Source: Raphanus sativus
Taxonomy: Eukaryota; Streptophyta; Magnoliopsida; Brassicales; Brassicaceae
NCBI RefSeq assembly: GCF_000801105.2
Contig: NC_079518.1
Location: 13,338,106-13,402,105 of the forward strand
DNA length: 64,000 nucleotides
Direction: 5' to 3'
Shown: in pieces, positions 1 through 12,007 of the stretch
Position numbering within the stretch: position 1 is the stretch's first letter
How the letters are laid out: every line of letters begins with the position of its first letter
Notes under the pieces: generated by a model
What the model saw: the letters and a program-made list of their open reading frames with translations, nothing else
What the model was told of the DNA's origin: nothing
Databases searched by the model: none
Translations under genes and position numbers: made by a program

Positions 1-1059
1 GCTCAAAGATCAGCCCAGTACCACCAATGTTGAATACCTGCCAGGTAATAGCTGTCCAGACAAGGTTCATAACGTAAGATACCTTTCCAAGCTTGTAGCT
101 ATCCATTTCACTGCTCAAAGTTTTCCACTCTCCGCTAGCGAATAGCCCCACCAAGCTAACACAACTGGCCACTAGACTCACGTAGATAATCATATCCATA
201 ACTTCTGAGAATGTTTGCCTCTTTAGGACTTTACGGAAGGCTACCTGTTGTAATGATAAGACTAGTCCAAACCCAGCAGAAGCACCAATGGTGCATATGA
301 AACTTGTGACATACTGTGCTCTTGTTACTTTTTTGAAACTTGATTCCTCGTTATTGAAGGCAAGGAGGGTGGAAGAGATAGTAAGGAGCAAAAGAGAGTT
401 CAAAATGATTGGAGTAAGCTTTTGTGAGTTGAGGAAATAAGAGAAGAAAGCGTTGAAGGCTAACTGAGATGCACAGATCAGGGAGAAGGTGGAAACGGGT
501 AGGTAAAGCAGTCCTGTGGAGTAAAGATAGCAATCTCCTCCGACAAGAAGACCAAGTACTAGGTAAACTAATACACGGTTCCTAGGTGAGGCTGATTTGC
601 CATCATCTCTATGAGTTGTTTTATGTGTTTTGATTGAGAAGAGATAATATGGAAGCAGAACAGGAAAGCCTACAAGTTGCACTACTGTTGCTAGCCATTT
701 GCTGTTTCCTCCATTGTCATAGTATAGTCTGCCTAGGATTGTAGCAACTGATTGGCCTGAAATGACAAAGAATGTGTATGCAATCACCCGGAGCAACCGT
801 TTGTATATGTTTGAGTGAGATACTCCTGTTTGGTTGCTACCAACTGAGTTTTCTTCTTCTTCTTCAACTGGTGGATTTTGTTCTTTTCCCTGCTGAACTG
901 GTAAGTGAGGGGAAATATTGCAAAAAAAATTAGTATATATGAATGTAATTTTCTTGTGACTTCTAACGTTGAACAAATGATCCTATAAATTAAAATAATT
1001 CTCCAGGAATTGGTTTATGCTTACTCACCGATGACTTGTAGTTCTCCATCACCCTTCAT
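1..1059 (-). CDS. PUP10: Purine permease, PUP10-like (copy A), 3' part outside window
   Basis: Membrane transporter of the plant purine permease family (drug/metabolite transporter superfamily), which moves adenine, cytokinins and related bases by proton coupling. Exon 1 is 1059-1029 (MKGDGELQVI, GT donor) and exon 2 runs from 897 to the left edge. The reading frame stays open through exon 2. Visible family blocks include SGQSVATILGRLYYDNGG, LLYLPVSTFSLICASQLAF, FFSYFLNSQKLTPIILNSL and CTIGASAGFGLVLSLQQ, which are the PUP transmembrane signatures. Sequence and first-exon structure match Arabidopsis PUP10 best, from memory; the close relatives PUP9 and PUP21 are alternatives. The last roughly 100 residues lie beyond the window, so intactness there is unknown. 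It is the outermost member of a tandem cluster on this strand. Confidence 0.87.
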
Positions 1060-1881
1060 GGTGGATGTGGAATATACCTCCTTGGATATGGACGAGGAGG
1101 AGCTAAAGACGTTTTGAAGTATTATATATCTTATTATCAGTTCTCTTTGTTGATAATATGCTACCAAATGATATGCTATATATTCAGGGATTACTGATTA
1201 GGAATCAATCACCATTAACTTTTCATTGTCAATTGTCCCACATACGTAAATGTCCATCTGAAAATACCTCTTATCTTGTCATGAATTTAAATTTTGAAGA
1301 TTCAACTATTCTTGACCAAGAGATGAGTTAAGTCAAGTAGGATATAATGTGTAGCCAATATTCATACGGAAACGTTCATTTTCATCAACATAACACAAAA
1401 CGAGTTGTGTGATCTTTAAGTCAACTGAAACTTCTTTGTCTCTAAGAATTCATTTGGCTTGTGCCGTGTGAGTATCTATCTCTTATGATTAGACTTGTGG
1501 ATTAATTAGGAACAAACATTTTTGGGGTTTTCTCTTTGGCTACTTTAAAGCTTTTCTCATCAAGATAATGATATGATAGTTAAAGGTGAGGTTAAGTTAT
1601 TGGATGGAAGAGAAAGTCTGCCTATCTTTCCAGGAAAAGACATTAAGATATCTTGCAACTTAGTAATACTTGGTGGCAGATTATGTCGCTACATTATTTC
1701 TGTTCACTTACGTATTGTTTCAAAGCTCTTTTTCCCAGAATTGACATGAGTTAACAAGCCTATTTTGATACACAGGCTCAACTGTACAGAGACATGCATC
1801 CCATTCGCATGTACCATTACGAAATTTACACAAACAAGCTTTATGTAGGATGCACGAATATGTGAAACAATTTTTTAATAA

Positions 1882-2256
1882 ATTTGTGTATCATCCTCGA
1901 AATGGATTATGTGGCAAGTCATCAACTTCTTTTCATCGAGGTAGTGCTGATAGACAAATGAAAGATCCATTTTATCATGGAAAACTATCACAGGTATGAG
2001 TGGAACAATAGGAAATCCCAAAGCAGTTGTAGAATTGAAGAACACAGAAGATGACTAGAAGATCAATCCCACAAGACCAACGGTGTAGACTTGCCAAGAA
2101 ATAGCTTTTGAGGCCAAAGTCACAACATACCACACTTACCCCAGCAGTTTGTAGCTCTTCATCTCACTAGGCAAATTTTTCCACTCTCCACTCGCAAAAA
2201 GTCCAATGAGAAAACAACTAACTAGAGACGGGTAAATAGTCATGTCCCCCTAGTTT
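1882..2256 (-). pseudogene. PUP7-like 3' relic
   Basis: This stretch aligns with the 3' end of the intact PUP7-like gene at 5776-6190. It includes the C-terminal YQHYLDEK block and the preceding GLIF/SSSVF region. It lacks about 42 bp relative to the intact copy (near 1962) and has a nonsense codon in the GLIFE motif (TAG at about 2054). Homology stops abruptly near 2256, so roughly two thirds of the gene is gone. Similarity continues into the 3' flank (about 1560-1880 against 5580-5760), showing that this is a duplicated genomic segment and not a retrocopy. Confidence 0.82.
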
Positions 2257-3892
2257 CTTGTTGACTTTTTGACTTTGATTTTTCTGCTTTCACTTAGGAT
2301 GAAAAAAAAATGTATCTAGCTAAACAAAAGTGGATCAATCAATTCTGTTAGTAAAAGTGTGGATCAAACGGTCTAAAATATTTATTTGAACGATGAAAGT
2401 GGATAAATACAGTCTGAAGCACTATAAAAATTTAAAAGAATTTATATAAAATTTTATATTTATTTTTACATCATTAAAATTGTTATTTTAATAAATAATT
2501 TGTAAATTCAATAAATACATTTTTTCAAAATATAATAGAAAAAATTCTAAAATATACACATAACTATTTTAAGCTTTTAAATTAAAATAGAGTAGTTATT
2601 TTATAAATTTATAAACTGCAATAGACATAAAATTTATTTTCAAAATATAATAGAAAATGATTTTAAATACATATATAATTATTTAAGCTTTAAAAATATA
2701 TACTTATTTCATTTTTAATTATTTAAAATTGTCTTTGTATAAAATAGTATAATTTTCTTAAGCTTTAAAGTTTAATTAAAACATTAAATAATTTTTAAAT
2801 ATTCAATAAAATTCCAAAAAGAAAATAGCACATTTTGAAAATAAAGTACAATATCAAATAAGAAGAAATATATAACAAATATAATGTAAATACAAATAAA
2901 ATGTTTTATTTAAATGAAACAAAATTTATAAGTGTAATACATATAAATGGTATTTACATATGTTAGGGGTTTTATCATTAATAAGAAAAACTTAAAAGTT
3001 TTTTTGTGCAAAGAAATTTACTTACAAAATTGAACTGCTTGTGTATCTTTATAAAACTTTAAAATTTATCTTGAATAGTAACAAATAAAAGATAATTTTA
3101 TAAATAAAAAGTGGATGAAACACTTCACTAAACAAGTGCGTATAGAAATAAATGAATAATAGTGGTTCATCCACTTTTTCATAAAAGATAAAACCAAAAA
3201 AAAAATTAAACTGATTGTGTATCATTCTACTTTTCGATGAAGTTTATACGAATTTGTTGAATGGAAAAAAATTTCGTGAAACTATACTGATGTTGCATCA
3301 GAAGTCAATAATGTTGACTTTAATCATTTTAAAAATATACACAAAAATTGACAAACTTTGTGATAAAAATGTTTGCTTTAATCATGACTTATAACTGACT
3401 GACAAACTGACTAGATTCTATAATAAGAATAGCTACAAAGTGCACACCCTCTCTTTTTATGCAGTATAGGCCACATCTTTCGTAGCATTGAACACAAGTT
3501 TTAGTTATGTAATTGTTGATGCCAGTTCACTGAGCTAATCTGATTTGGGTAGTCTTTTTTTAAACTAGCAGGAGTGATCCTGAGCATAGCGAAGTGAAAC
3601 ATTCGCTTAGGACTTCCAAAATTTTTACAAAAAGTAACATGGAGAAAGATCCCCAATTTGTAAAAAAAAAAAACATTTTGAAAATTCCATGCTAAATTGT
3701 TTAGTGTCTCCACCTATCAGGGATGCCCCTAAAAACTAGATCACAATATTTCATTATTTGTTTAAGCCAAATCTACTAACTGTTACAGTGATGCAAATAG
3801 GAAAAACAGATCACCCTCAGACTTCACTTGAATTGCATCACAAATATATTATGTTTATTCTTCATTGTAGGCTGCCTCCAGCTCGCTGAAAT
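2257..3892. other. AT-rich intergenic region
   Basis: No supportable gene. 2400-3150 is low-complexity A/T with scattered short repeats. About 3320-3420 resembles 7400-7530 (shared phrase gacaaactttgtgat), so it is part of the duplicated flanks of the PUP cluster. The short ORF at 3501-3713 has no recognisable features. Confidence 0.6.
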
Positions 3893-5195
3893 CTATATCT
3901 TTTGCCCACTTGACCCTTTTGCTTCTGGTGAGTCAGAGGATCCGGTTGTTGGGATTCCAAGACTTTTCTTCAAATTTTTATCATCAAGATAGTGTTGGTA
4001 GACATAAGACATGAAACCCCAAATAGCCAAGATCATAGAAATCACCTTCAACCCATTCATCTTGTCATGGAAAATGATGACAGCCAGTACAGGAACCACA
4101 GGCAGCCCCAAAACGCCAATAGCATTTGAGAATAGAGAGGATATCTCGAAGATAAGCCACGTGCTACCAATGTTGAATACCTGCCAGGTAATAGCTGTCC
4201 ACACTAGGTTCATTACGTAAGATACCTTTCCAAGCTTGTAGCTATCCATTTCACTGCTCAATGTTTCCCACTCTCCACTAGCAAAAAGCCCCACCACGCT
4301 AACACAACTGGCCACAACACTCACGTAGATAATCAAATCCATGACTTCTGAGAACGTTTGTCTCTTTAGGACTTTACTGAAGGCTAGCTGTTGTAAGGAT
4401 AAGCTTAGACCGTACCCAGCAGAAGCACCAATGGTGCATATGAAACTTGTGACATTGTGCTTTTGTTACTTTTTTGAAATTTGATTCCTCATTATTGAAG
4501 GCAAGGAGGGTGGAAGAAAGAGTTAGGAGCAAAAGAGAGTTCAAAATGATTGGAGTGAGTTTTTGTGAGTTGAGGAAATAAGAGAAGAAAGCGTTGAAGG
4601 CTAACTGAGATGCACAGATCAGAGAATAAGTAGAGACGGGTAGGTAAAGCAGTCCTATGGAGTAAAGGTAGCAATCTCCTCCTACAAGAACGCCAAGTGC
4701 TAAGTAAACTAAGACACGGTTCCTAGGTGAGGCTGCTTTGCCATCATCTCTATGAGTTGTTGTATGTGTTTTGATTGAGAAGAGATAATATGGAAGCAGA
4801 ACAGGAAAGCCTACAAGTTGAACTACTGTTGCTAGCCATTTGCTGTTTCCTCCATTGTCATAGTATAGTCCGCCTAGGATTGTAGCAACTGATTGTCCTG
4901 AAATAACAAAGAATGTGTAGACAGACACCAGAAGCCACCGTTTGCATTTGTTTGAATTGGATACTACTCCTGTGTGGCTTCTTTCTTCTTCAACTGTTTG
5001 GTTTGGTTCTTTTCCCTGCTGAACTGGTAAGTGAGGACAAATATTTCAAAAAAGTTAGTTTATGAAATTAACTTTGTTGTAATCACTTCTAACATTTTTT
5101 TCATATATTTAACAATAAGATGCCATAAAGCAGTTCACCAGGTACTTGGTTGATGCTTACTCACCGATGACTTGGAGTTCTTGATCACCCTTCAT
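3893..5195 (-). pseudogene. PUP10-like purine permease (copy B), frameshifted
   Basis: Exon 1 is 5195-5165 (MKGDQELQVI) and exon 2 is 5023-3893, the same structure as copy A. The coding sequence is collinear with copy A from the first exon to a normal C-terminus (HYLDDKNLKKSLGIPTTG, stop at 3893). Near 4452, where copy A reads gacatactgtgc, this copy reads gacattgtgc: two bases are lost. The frame changes after VTKAQ, a short out-of-frame tail follows, and the rest of the protein lies in the next frame. No other lesion is visible, so inactivation looks recent, or it could be a sequence error. The truncated product would keep about the first half of the transmembrane helices and is unlikely to transport. 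Confidence 0.85.
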
Positions 5196-5775
5196 GGTGG
5201 ATGTGGTATATTCTTTCTTGGAGATGAACAAGGAGGAACCAAAGTATTAGATGTCTTATTATCAGTTCTCTTGGTTAATAACATTCTACCAAATGATTGC
5301 TATATATTCAGTGATTCGGAACCGTCCACTGCTAAGTATTCGTTGTAACATGTCCCCACATTAAGTAGATGCCTGCCGTCTATAAATATCTCTAGTCTTG
5401 TCATGAATTTAATTTGTCGAAGATGCCACTATTATTGAGTATTGACCAAGAGGTGAGTTGAGTCAAGATTGATATAAATTATAATAATATGTAGACATTA
5501 TTCCGAGTGGCTAACTTTCTCTTATGATGAAACATGTGGATTAATTAGGAACACACACTTTCGACTAGTCTTGAAGTTTTTTTCTCATTAAGATAATGCG
5601 GAGGTTAAGCTAAAACGATGGTCTATCTTTCTAAGAAAAGACATTAAGATATTTTTGATACACAGGCTCAAGCTGTACAGAGAGACATGCATCCCATTTG
5701 CAAGGACCATTACAAAAATTACGTAAACGAACTATATACGGAATATAAACATGAATCTGTGTGAAATTTTTTTTA

Positions 5776-6997
5776 TCAAATTTGTGCATCATCCTCGACG
5801 TAGTTTGTGTTGCAAGTCATCAACTTCTTTTCATCAAGGTAGTGCTGATAGACAAATGAAAGGAAGCCACATATAGCTAAGACAATGGAGAAGATCTTCA
5901 TTGCATCCAATTTATCATTGAAAACTATCACAGCCACGACTGGAACGATAGGCAATCCAACAGCAGTTACGGAATTCGAGAACACAGAAGATGACTCGAA
6001 GATCAATCCCACAAGACCAACGGTGTAGACTTGCCAAGAAACAGCTGCTGAGGACAAAGTCACAACATACCACACTTGCCCAAGTTTGTAGTTTCTCATC
6101 TCACTAGGCAGAGTTTTCCACTCTCCACTCGCGAAAAGTCCAATGAGAACAGCACAGCTTGCAACTAGAGACTGGTAGATAGTCATGGACATGACTACTG
6201 AGGATGTGTGCTTCTTGAAGACCTTTTTAAAGAGCAGTTGTATCAAAGATAGCAGTAGTCCAGTACCAGCAGAAGCACCGATGGTGCATACGAGTCCGAT
6301 GACATATTGTACTCTAGAGACATGTGTTGTGGCTTGAGACTCGGTGTTGACAACGAGGAGGGCAGAGGAAACGGTAAGGAGAAGCAAAGAGTTGACTATG
6401 AAAGGAGTGAACTTCTGGGAGTTAAGGAAGTAGGAGAAAAGGGCAGTGAAGGCCAACTGTGAGGCAGAGATGAGGGAGTAAGTGGAAACAGGCAAGTAGA
6501 GTAAACCAATTGCATACAGATAAACATTAGCAGATATTAGAAGTCCGGTGCACATGTAAGCTGATGCAAGGGTTATGAAGGAAGGGGGCTGGTTGAAGTT
6601 TGTATCTGTTGACTTGGGTTGCCTGGTTTGTGAGAAGAAGCTGAAGAGAATCAAAACCGGGAAGCCAATGAGTGAGAGAAGTGTTACCACATATGTGCTT
6701 TCCCCACCATTTTCATAGTACAGTCTACCAAGAATTGTAGCAAGTGGTTGGCAGAAGAGAACAAAGAACACATAGATGGAGAGTCGGAACCATCTTTTAT
6801 AGTTCTTAGTTTGAGGTACCGATGATGATGATGATGATTCAGTTGCCTCGTGATGTATCAGGCTTGCTTCTAAGATCTGGTCGCTTGAAACATGGACACT
6901 CATGATTACAAGATTTTATGAAGAAAAGAAAAGCTTTAAACAGAGTCTACACTACCAGTTGCTTCTTCCTTACCATTGCCATAGAGTTTCTCTCCAT
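5776..6997 (-). CDS. PUP7: Purine permease, PUP7-like
   Basis: Putative purine/cytokinin permease of about ten transmembrane segments. The main exon is open from 6903 to 5776 (375 aa if started at MSVHVSSDQ). A short upstream exon like that of the neighbouring PUP genes is visible at 6997-6974 (ATG GAG AGA, GT donor). Splicing it to the AG at 6877 gives an in-frame protein starting MERNSMAMILEASLI, so the start is ambiguous. This first exon is 7 nt shorter than that of the PUP8-like gene; the shifted acceptor would restore frame. Family motifs: CQPLATILGRLYYENGG, LLYLPVSTYSLISASQLAF, FFSYFLNSQKFTPFIVNSL-like block, VCTIGASAGTGLLLSL and FVYQHYLDEKK. Closest remembered relative is Arabidopsis PUP7, which also neighbours PUP8. 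Confidence 0.88.
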
Positions 6998-7605
6998 GAG
7001 AAATTAAGGAGAGAACAAATTATTGTTTTTAATCATCTTTGTGTTTCACTGTGGCAAATGGAATGGCCAAGCAGTGTCTTGTAGAGGAGGAAGCCATTAT
7101 GGCTCCCAACTAACTCTGTTTCTGAATTTAATATTGGTTGTGTTTCAAAAAAAAAAAATCATCTTTATTGGTTGTTATTTGTTTGAGACCTCTCTTCATG
7201 ATACACAACTTGATATAGATAGCCAAATACCCCCACACTGTTGGATTATTACACATGACAAACTTATAGAATTTTATTGAACTGATGATGCAGGTGAAGG
7301 ACAGCAGAGAAGCATTATAATCTAGTGAGCTCTTGTTGACAGGTGACAATTGGAGAATTCATGAAATGGCAGAAAATTTATTTAATTTTGGCAGTAATCA
7401 AGAATGTTTAGTTTAATCATTTTTTGAAAATATACACCAAAATTTGACAAACTTTGTGATTAAAAAATGTTTGCTATACTCATTTTACTCAGTTACTTAT
7501 AACTCAAAACTGAATTGTTGTCCAAATAGAGTTACAAGTTCTTGTATATACATTATGATAAAAATGTACGTAAAGACATATAATCTATACAGGATACATG
7601 CATGA

Positions 7606-8878
7606 TTATACGATTTGTATGTTTGTGTGGCCTTCATCAACAGGTAGAGGAGGACCTCCTACAGGATCTGTATGGCTAATCTTCACCTTCTTTTCATCTA
7701 GGTAGTGCTGATAGACGAATGAAATGAAACCCCATATAGCCAAAATGATGGAGAAGATCTTTGACGTATTCATTTTATCACCAAAAACTATCACTGCCAC
7801 AACAGGAACAATAGGCAACCCCACAGCAGTTATAGAATTAGAGAACACAGAAGACGACTCAAAGATCAATCCCACAACACCAATGGTGTAGACTTGCCAT
7901 GAAATAGCTATGGAGGCCAAAGTCAAAACATATGGCGCTTTCCCAAGTTTGTAGTTTTGCATCTCACTTGTCAAAGTTTCCCACTCCCCGCTTGCAAAAA
8001 GTCCTATGAGAACCACACAGCTTGCAACTAGAGATTGGTAAGCAACCAAGTCCATGACCGTTGAGACTGTATGATTCCTTATAACTTTCCTGAGGATCAG
8101 TTGTACCAGAGATAGAAGCAGTCCGATCCCAGCAGATGCACCAATGGTGCATATGATCCCTATCACATACTTTCCTCTAGAAACATTTGTTGCGCTTTGT
8201 GACTCATCAGTGTTGACAACAAGGAGAGCAGAGGAGATAGTGAGAAGAAACAAAGAATTGACTATGAAAGGTGTGAACTTCTGAGAGTTTAGAAAGTATG
8301 AGAAGAAGGCAGTGAAGGCTAGCTGTGAGGCTAAGATGAGGGAGAAAGTAGAAACTGGTAAGTAGAGCAACCCCACTGAGGACATATAAGAATTAGCAGA
8401 TACTAATAGTCCAGTGACAATGTAAACTGATCCAAGGGTGATGAAGGAAGGGAACTTTCTGAAACTTGTATCTCTTGATTTTGGTGTTTTGATTTTGGAA
8501 AAAGAGCGGAAGAGAAACAGAACAGGGAAGCCTATTAGTTGGACGAGTGTTCCCATCCATGTGCTCTTACCACCATTTTCAAAGTACAATCTTCCAAGAA
8601 TTGTGGAAAGTGCTTGGCAGGAGAGGACAAAGAATACATAAATGGAGATACGAAGCCACCTTCTATAATTATTTGGTTGAGGTATGGGAGATGATTCGAT
8701 CTCCATGGTGGTATTCATTTCCTCCTGGTCCGTTAGGTGTGCTTCTACGTTCTGCTGATCTGAAAAAAAAAAGACAAGAACAATCATGGTTCGCATTTTT
8801 CAGATGATTTTCAAAGGAATCTACACTAGCAGAGGCTTCTCACTTACCATTGACAGAGAGTTCTTGAGTTCTTTCCAT
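7606..8878 (-). CDS. PUP8: Purine permease, PUP8-like
   Basis: Two exons: 8878-8848 (MERTQELSVN, GTAAGT donor) and 8759-7606 (after a pyrimidine-rich tract and CAG). Together they encode 394 aa, the usual PUP length. Motifs run in family order: YRRWLRISIYVFFVLSCQAL, TILGRLYFENGGKSTWMGT, LLYLPVSTFSLILASQLAFT, FFSYFLNSQKFTPFIVNS, IICTIGASAGIGLLLSLVQL, VASCVVLIGLFASGEWETL, GLPIVPVVAVIVF, FVYQHYLDEKK. The acidic N-terminus (HLTDQEEMNTTMEIESSP) is nearly that of Arabidopsis PUP8. No lesions. The longer ORF start at 8796 only adds intron sequence and is not used here. Transport substrate is inferred from family only. Confidence 0.9.
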
Positions 8879-8983
8879 GGAGGATCAAGAGCACTTCCAC
8901 ATAAAGAATTTTAGTAACGTTGTTATATAGATATAGTTTATAGGAAAGTACATTGGATATTTATTAAAAGGTGTGCTCTTGTT

Positions 8984-9009
8984 TACCGTTGACTTGGAAT
9001 TCTTGAAAC
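8984..9009 (-). pseudogene. Possible relic of a further PUP first exon
   Basis: The minus strand reads ATGG followed by a stretch about 75% identical to the end of the PUP8-like first exon, with its GT donor context (TCAAGAATTCC, then CAACGGTAA). No second exon remains, because a MULE begins 80 bp further on. Arabidopsis has another gene, PUP6, at this position, so this may be its remnant. Short match, low certainty. Confidence 0.3.
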
Positions 9010-9092
9010 CATTTATTTGGCGGCTCTAAGCAAATTTCATATACAGAAACGTTGTTAAAATAGACCGAGTTTGGTGAAACGCTTTATTTTTA

Positions 9093-10902
9093 GGGAAAAT
9101 TGCCAAAACGGAACAAAAATTCAGCATGGTTGTCCCTATAGTATAAAACCATCATTTAGTTGTCCTTTTAGTATAATTTCTTTCATAATCCCAAAACTAA
9201 CATTTGATTAATCTAATTAAACACATTAAACTAATATAATTTAAAATAATAATAATTAAAAGCGTTTAAAAAGAGAATTTTTTTTAAAAAAATTATTTTT
9301 TAATAAAAATAATTTTTTTAAAACTTAATAAAATAAGAATAAAAATAATTTACAATTTTTTAATAAAAACAGTTTACAAAGTTTTATTTTTTATAAGAAG
9401 TTTAAAATGTTTGTAAACTTTTTAATTTTATCAAAAATTTTAATAAAATAAAAAAATTAAAATGTATTTTTCTAAAGTTTGTTTAAACTTTTATTAAAAA
9501 CTTTTTGTAAAGTTTTATTTTTATTTTTATAAAGTTTACAAATTTTATAAATTTTGTTTAAAGTTTTTATTAAACACAATAAACTAAAAGAATTTTTAGA
9601 AAATTTAATTAAAAACGTTTTAAAAGGGAAAATAAAATAAAACTTTTAATTTTTTTTAATAAAAATAAACTTTGTAGAAATAAAAATAATTTACAATTTT
9701 TTAATAAAACGTTAAATAAACTTATTAAAAAACATTTTACAAAGTTTTATTTTATAAAAAGTTTAAAATGTTTTTAATAAAACTTTAATTAAATAAAAAT
9801 TTAAACTTTATAAAAATAAAAATAAAACTTTACTAATTTTTTTTAATAAAAGCTTTAAACTAACTTTATAAAAAACAATTTACAAAGTTTTATTTTTATA
9901 AAAAATTTAAAATGTTTGTAACCTTTTGAATTTTATCGAACTTTTTAATAAAAATAAAACTTTTAAAAATGTTTTTAATAAAACTTTAATAAAAATAAAA
10001 TTTGTAAACTTTATAAAATAAAAATAAAACTTTACAAAAAATTGCACCTAATTTCAAAACACCACATGTTGATGCCAGTTTAAAATGGATGATACATAGA
10101 TTAAATAAAAGTTTAAACAAACTTTAGAAAAATTGCACCTAATTTCAAAACACCACATGTGAAAAAAAAAAAAAAAAAAAACTATGGAAAACCCATAGAT
10201 TAATGAAGAAGACAAGGTATAATCATTTTTTAAAAGTTTTTGACAAGTAAAATCGAAAATAACACGTTTTAGGAAGTTAAAATATTTTTAGGAGATTTTT
10301 AGAATATTTCCTTAACTGATTTTTTCATTAATTTTCGCAAAAAACAGATATCTTATCCGTAGAAGGCACCTTCTAAAAGTTTAGAACATTGACAAAAATC
10401 TAGAAACACACTTTCTACTTTTAGTAGACGGAAGAGTACATTTTAGAAAACACATTCCGCGAAATTTAGAATACTTAATAAAAGTAGAAGATGCTTCCGG
10501 ACGAAAAGTAGATAGCTTTAAGATTAGTAGAATGCACATTCCACTTTCTTAGAAAATTAGTAAATAGTAGAATGTACTTTCTAAAAATAGTAGATGAACG
10601 TAATTATTTTAGAAATCGCTTTCTACTATACCATTTTCCGTAGAAGGCACATTCTACCTTTAGTAGAACGTATTTTCAAATTTTTATTTATCAATTTTTT
10701 GAAAAAAATAAAAATACCAGCATGTGTATATAGGTGTTTTATTAATTCTTTATATTTTTATTTTTTTTTTTGATTCACAAAAGTATTTATTTCATTAGTT
10801 TTCAGAAATACAAAGGGTAAAAAGAAGAAAAATTGGACAAAAAATGATTTATAACAAAGGGACAACACCCTTGTTTTTTTGTTCTCTATTGGCAATTTTC
10901 CC
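9093..10902. mobile_element. Non-autonomous Mutator-like element (MULE)
   Basis: Terminal inverted repeats GGGAAAATTGCCAA (9093) and TTGGCAATTTTCCC (ending 10902) continue imperfectly inward to GAACAAAA. They are flanked by a perfect 9-bp direct repeat, TTATTTTTA, at 9084-9092 and 10903-10911, the target-duplication length of Mutator-like elements. The 1.8-kb interior has no transposase: 9180-10030 is almost pure A/T of aataaaaataaaact type, and 10340-10680 carries many copies of short palindromic motifs such as gtagaatgcacattctac variants. A 30-bp direct repeat (start aattgcacctaatttc) occurs at about 10042 and 10130. The perfect TSD suggests fairly recent insertion. Confidence 0.8.
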
Positions 10903-10911
10903 TTATTTTTA

Positions 10912-11417
10912 TTATCTCAGAGTCTAATCTTATTGGCTACTCTGTCTCTGTCCACTTGATTTAGTTTTTTTTTTTTCGAGAAAGTTGATTTAGTTTTTCA
11001 CGTCTTTTATTTGTTGAAGTCTTGAAGTTTGGCTTATTATTATTTGAAATGGATTATAGAAGTCAACAAAGAAACAACCACAAATTTGACCCAAAGAAAA
11101 AGATACAACAAGATAAGAGAAGCATAGAGTACACTTGACATCTTAACAAATTTTGTTGCAAGAAAATAGTTATTATTTTTTCCTTTTATTTTGCTCTAAG
11201 TATCAACAAAAAGAAGAGACAGCTTCACTTCCTCTGTTTTTTTTTTTTTGACAAAGAAAAAAAAAAGCTGCACCACCTCTGGTAAGAGTTAAGCCGTTGA
11301 ACCATCCTGATCTGTAATTTGACAGATCAGTCGATGCCTTGAGATAACCCTCATTCAGTTTACATGGATAGCAACAAAACATTAACGACCCTGACAGACT
11401 CAGAAACAGAGTTAAAA
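10912..11417. other. Intergenic, no gene seen
   Basis: AT-rich DNA with poly(T) runs near 10965 and 11236-11250. The latter may be the 3' poly(A) of an old minus-strand retroposon, but no target duplication was found. No gene supported. Confidence 0.5.
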
Positions 11418-11585
11418 TTACCTTAACTCGAAGTCTCGAATAGTGAGATTTGATACCTTGGTGCAATGATCAGATAAACTGAGAGGACCAACAGATAATT
11501 CTCCTCTTGGAATCATAAGATCTACAGAGTTTGAAGATGATTTACATGCCTTGTCGGCTTGTCCCATGCTGCTACAAAAGGCATT
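11418..11585 (-). pseudogene. Polygalacturonase (pectin lyase-like) relic
   Basis: On the minus strand the frame reads ADKACKSSSNSVDLMIPRGE, then LSVGPLSLSDHCTKVSNLTIR. This matches the N-terminal polygalacturonase block (AW..ACKS....V.VP.GEF.VGPL.FSGPC.NVSN.TV). A GT donor-like site follows at the end of the fragment. None of the catalytic part (NTD, DD, GHG, RIK motifs) was found nearby, so only one decayed exon survives. Position agrees with Arabidopsis At4g18180, a polygalacturonase-type gene between the PUP cluster and WRKY28. Confidence 0.55.
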
Positions 11586-11929
11586 CAAACTGTATAAAGC
11601 TGATTGATAAAAAAAAACTGTATAAAGCTGATTCTCTAAGCATAACAATACTGAAGATTTCAAAAATATATATTTAAAAACGAACATTGGAATGATCTCT
11701 GTGGGAATTAGCTCGAGCATCAAAGAACAGAGCTTTTATCTCCGATCGGACTCTGTTTCTCAGGGACAAGTTTTCTTGCGGAAGTAAATGTTGGGCCCAT
11801 TGATACCAAGTGGGGACCAGCTAAAAGAAATGGGTTCAGTTTGGGGTGACGGCCCATCTAAGAGATATTTGAAACATGTTCGACTATTGTACATTAATAA
11901 TACTCCTACGAACTGGAAACAAGATTTAA

Positions 11930-12007
11930 ACTAATAATAACAAACTTTTGGTATAAGAAGAAGAATTTCTTCTCTTCTTCTTATACCAAAAGTTTGTTAT
12001 TATTAGT
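11930..12007. repeat. Perfect 35-bp inverted repeat (hairpin)
   Basis: Arms 11930-11964 and 11973-12007 are exact reverse complements, separated by 8 nt. The left arm starts actaataataacaaac and ends aagaagaaga. No flanking target duplication was noticed. It lies in the intergenic space between the polygalacturonase relic and WRKY28. Could be a recent palindromic duplication, a tiny foldback element or a small-RNA hairpin. Confidence 0.9.

Noticed and set aside
7023..7349. Small ORFs between the PUP7-like and PUP8-like genes
   Set aside because: Low-complexity, overlapping on both strands, and corresponding to promoter and 3' UTR sequence.
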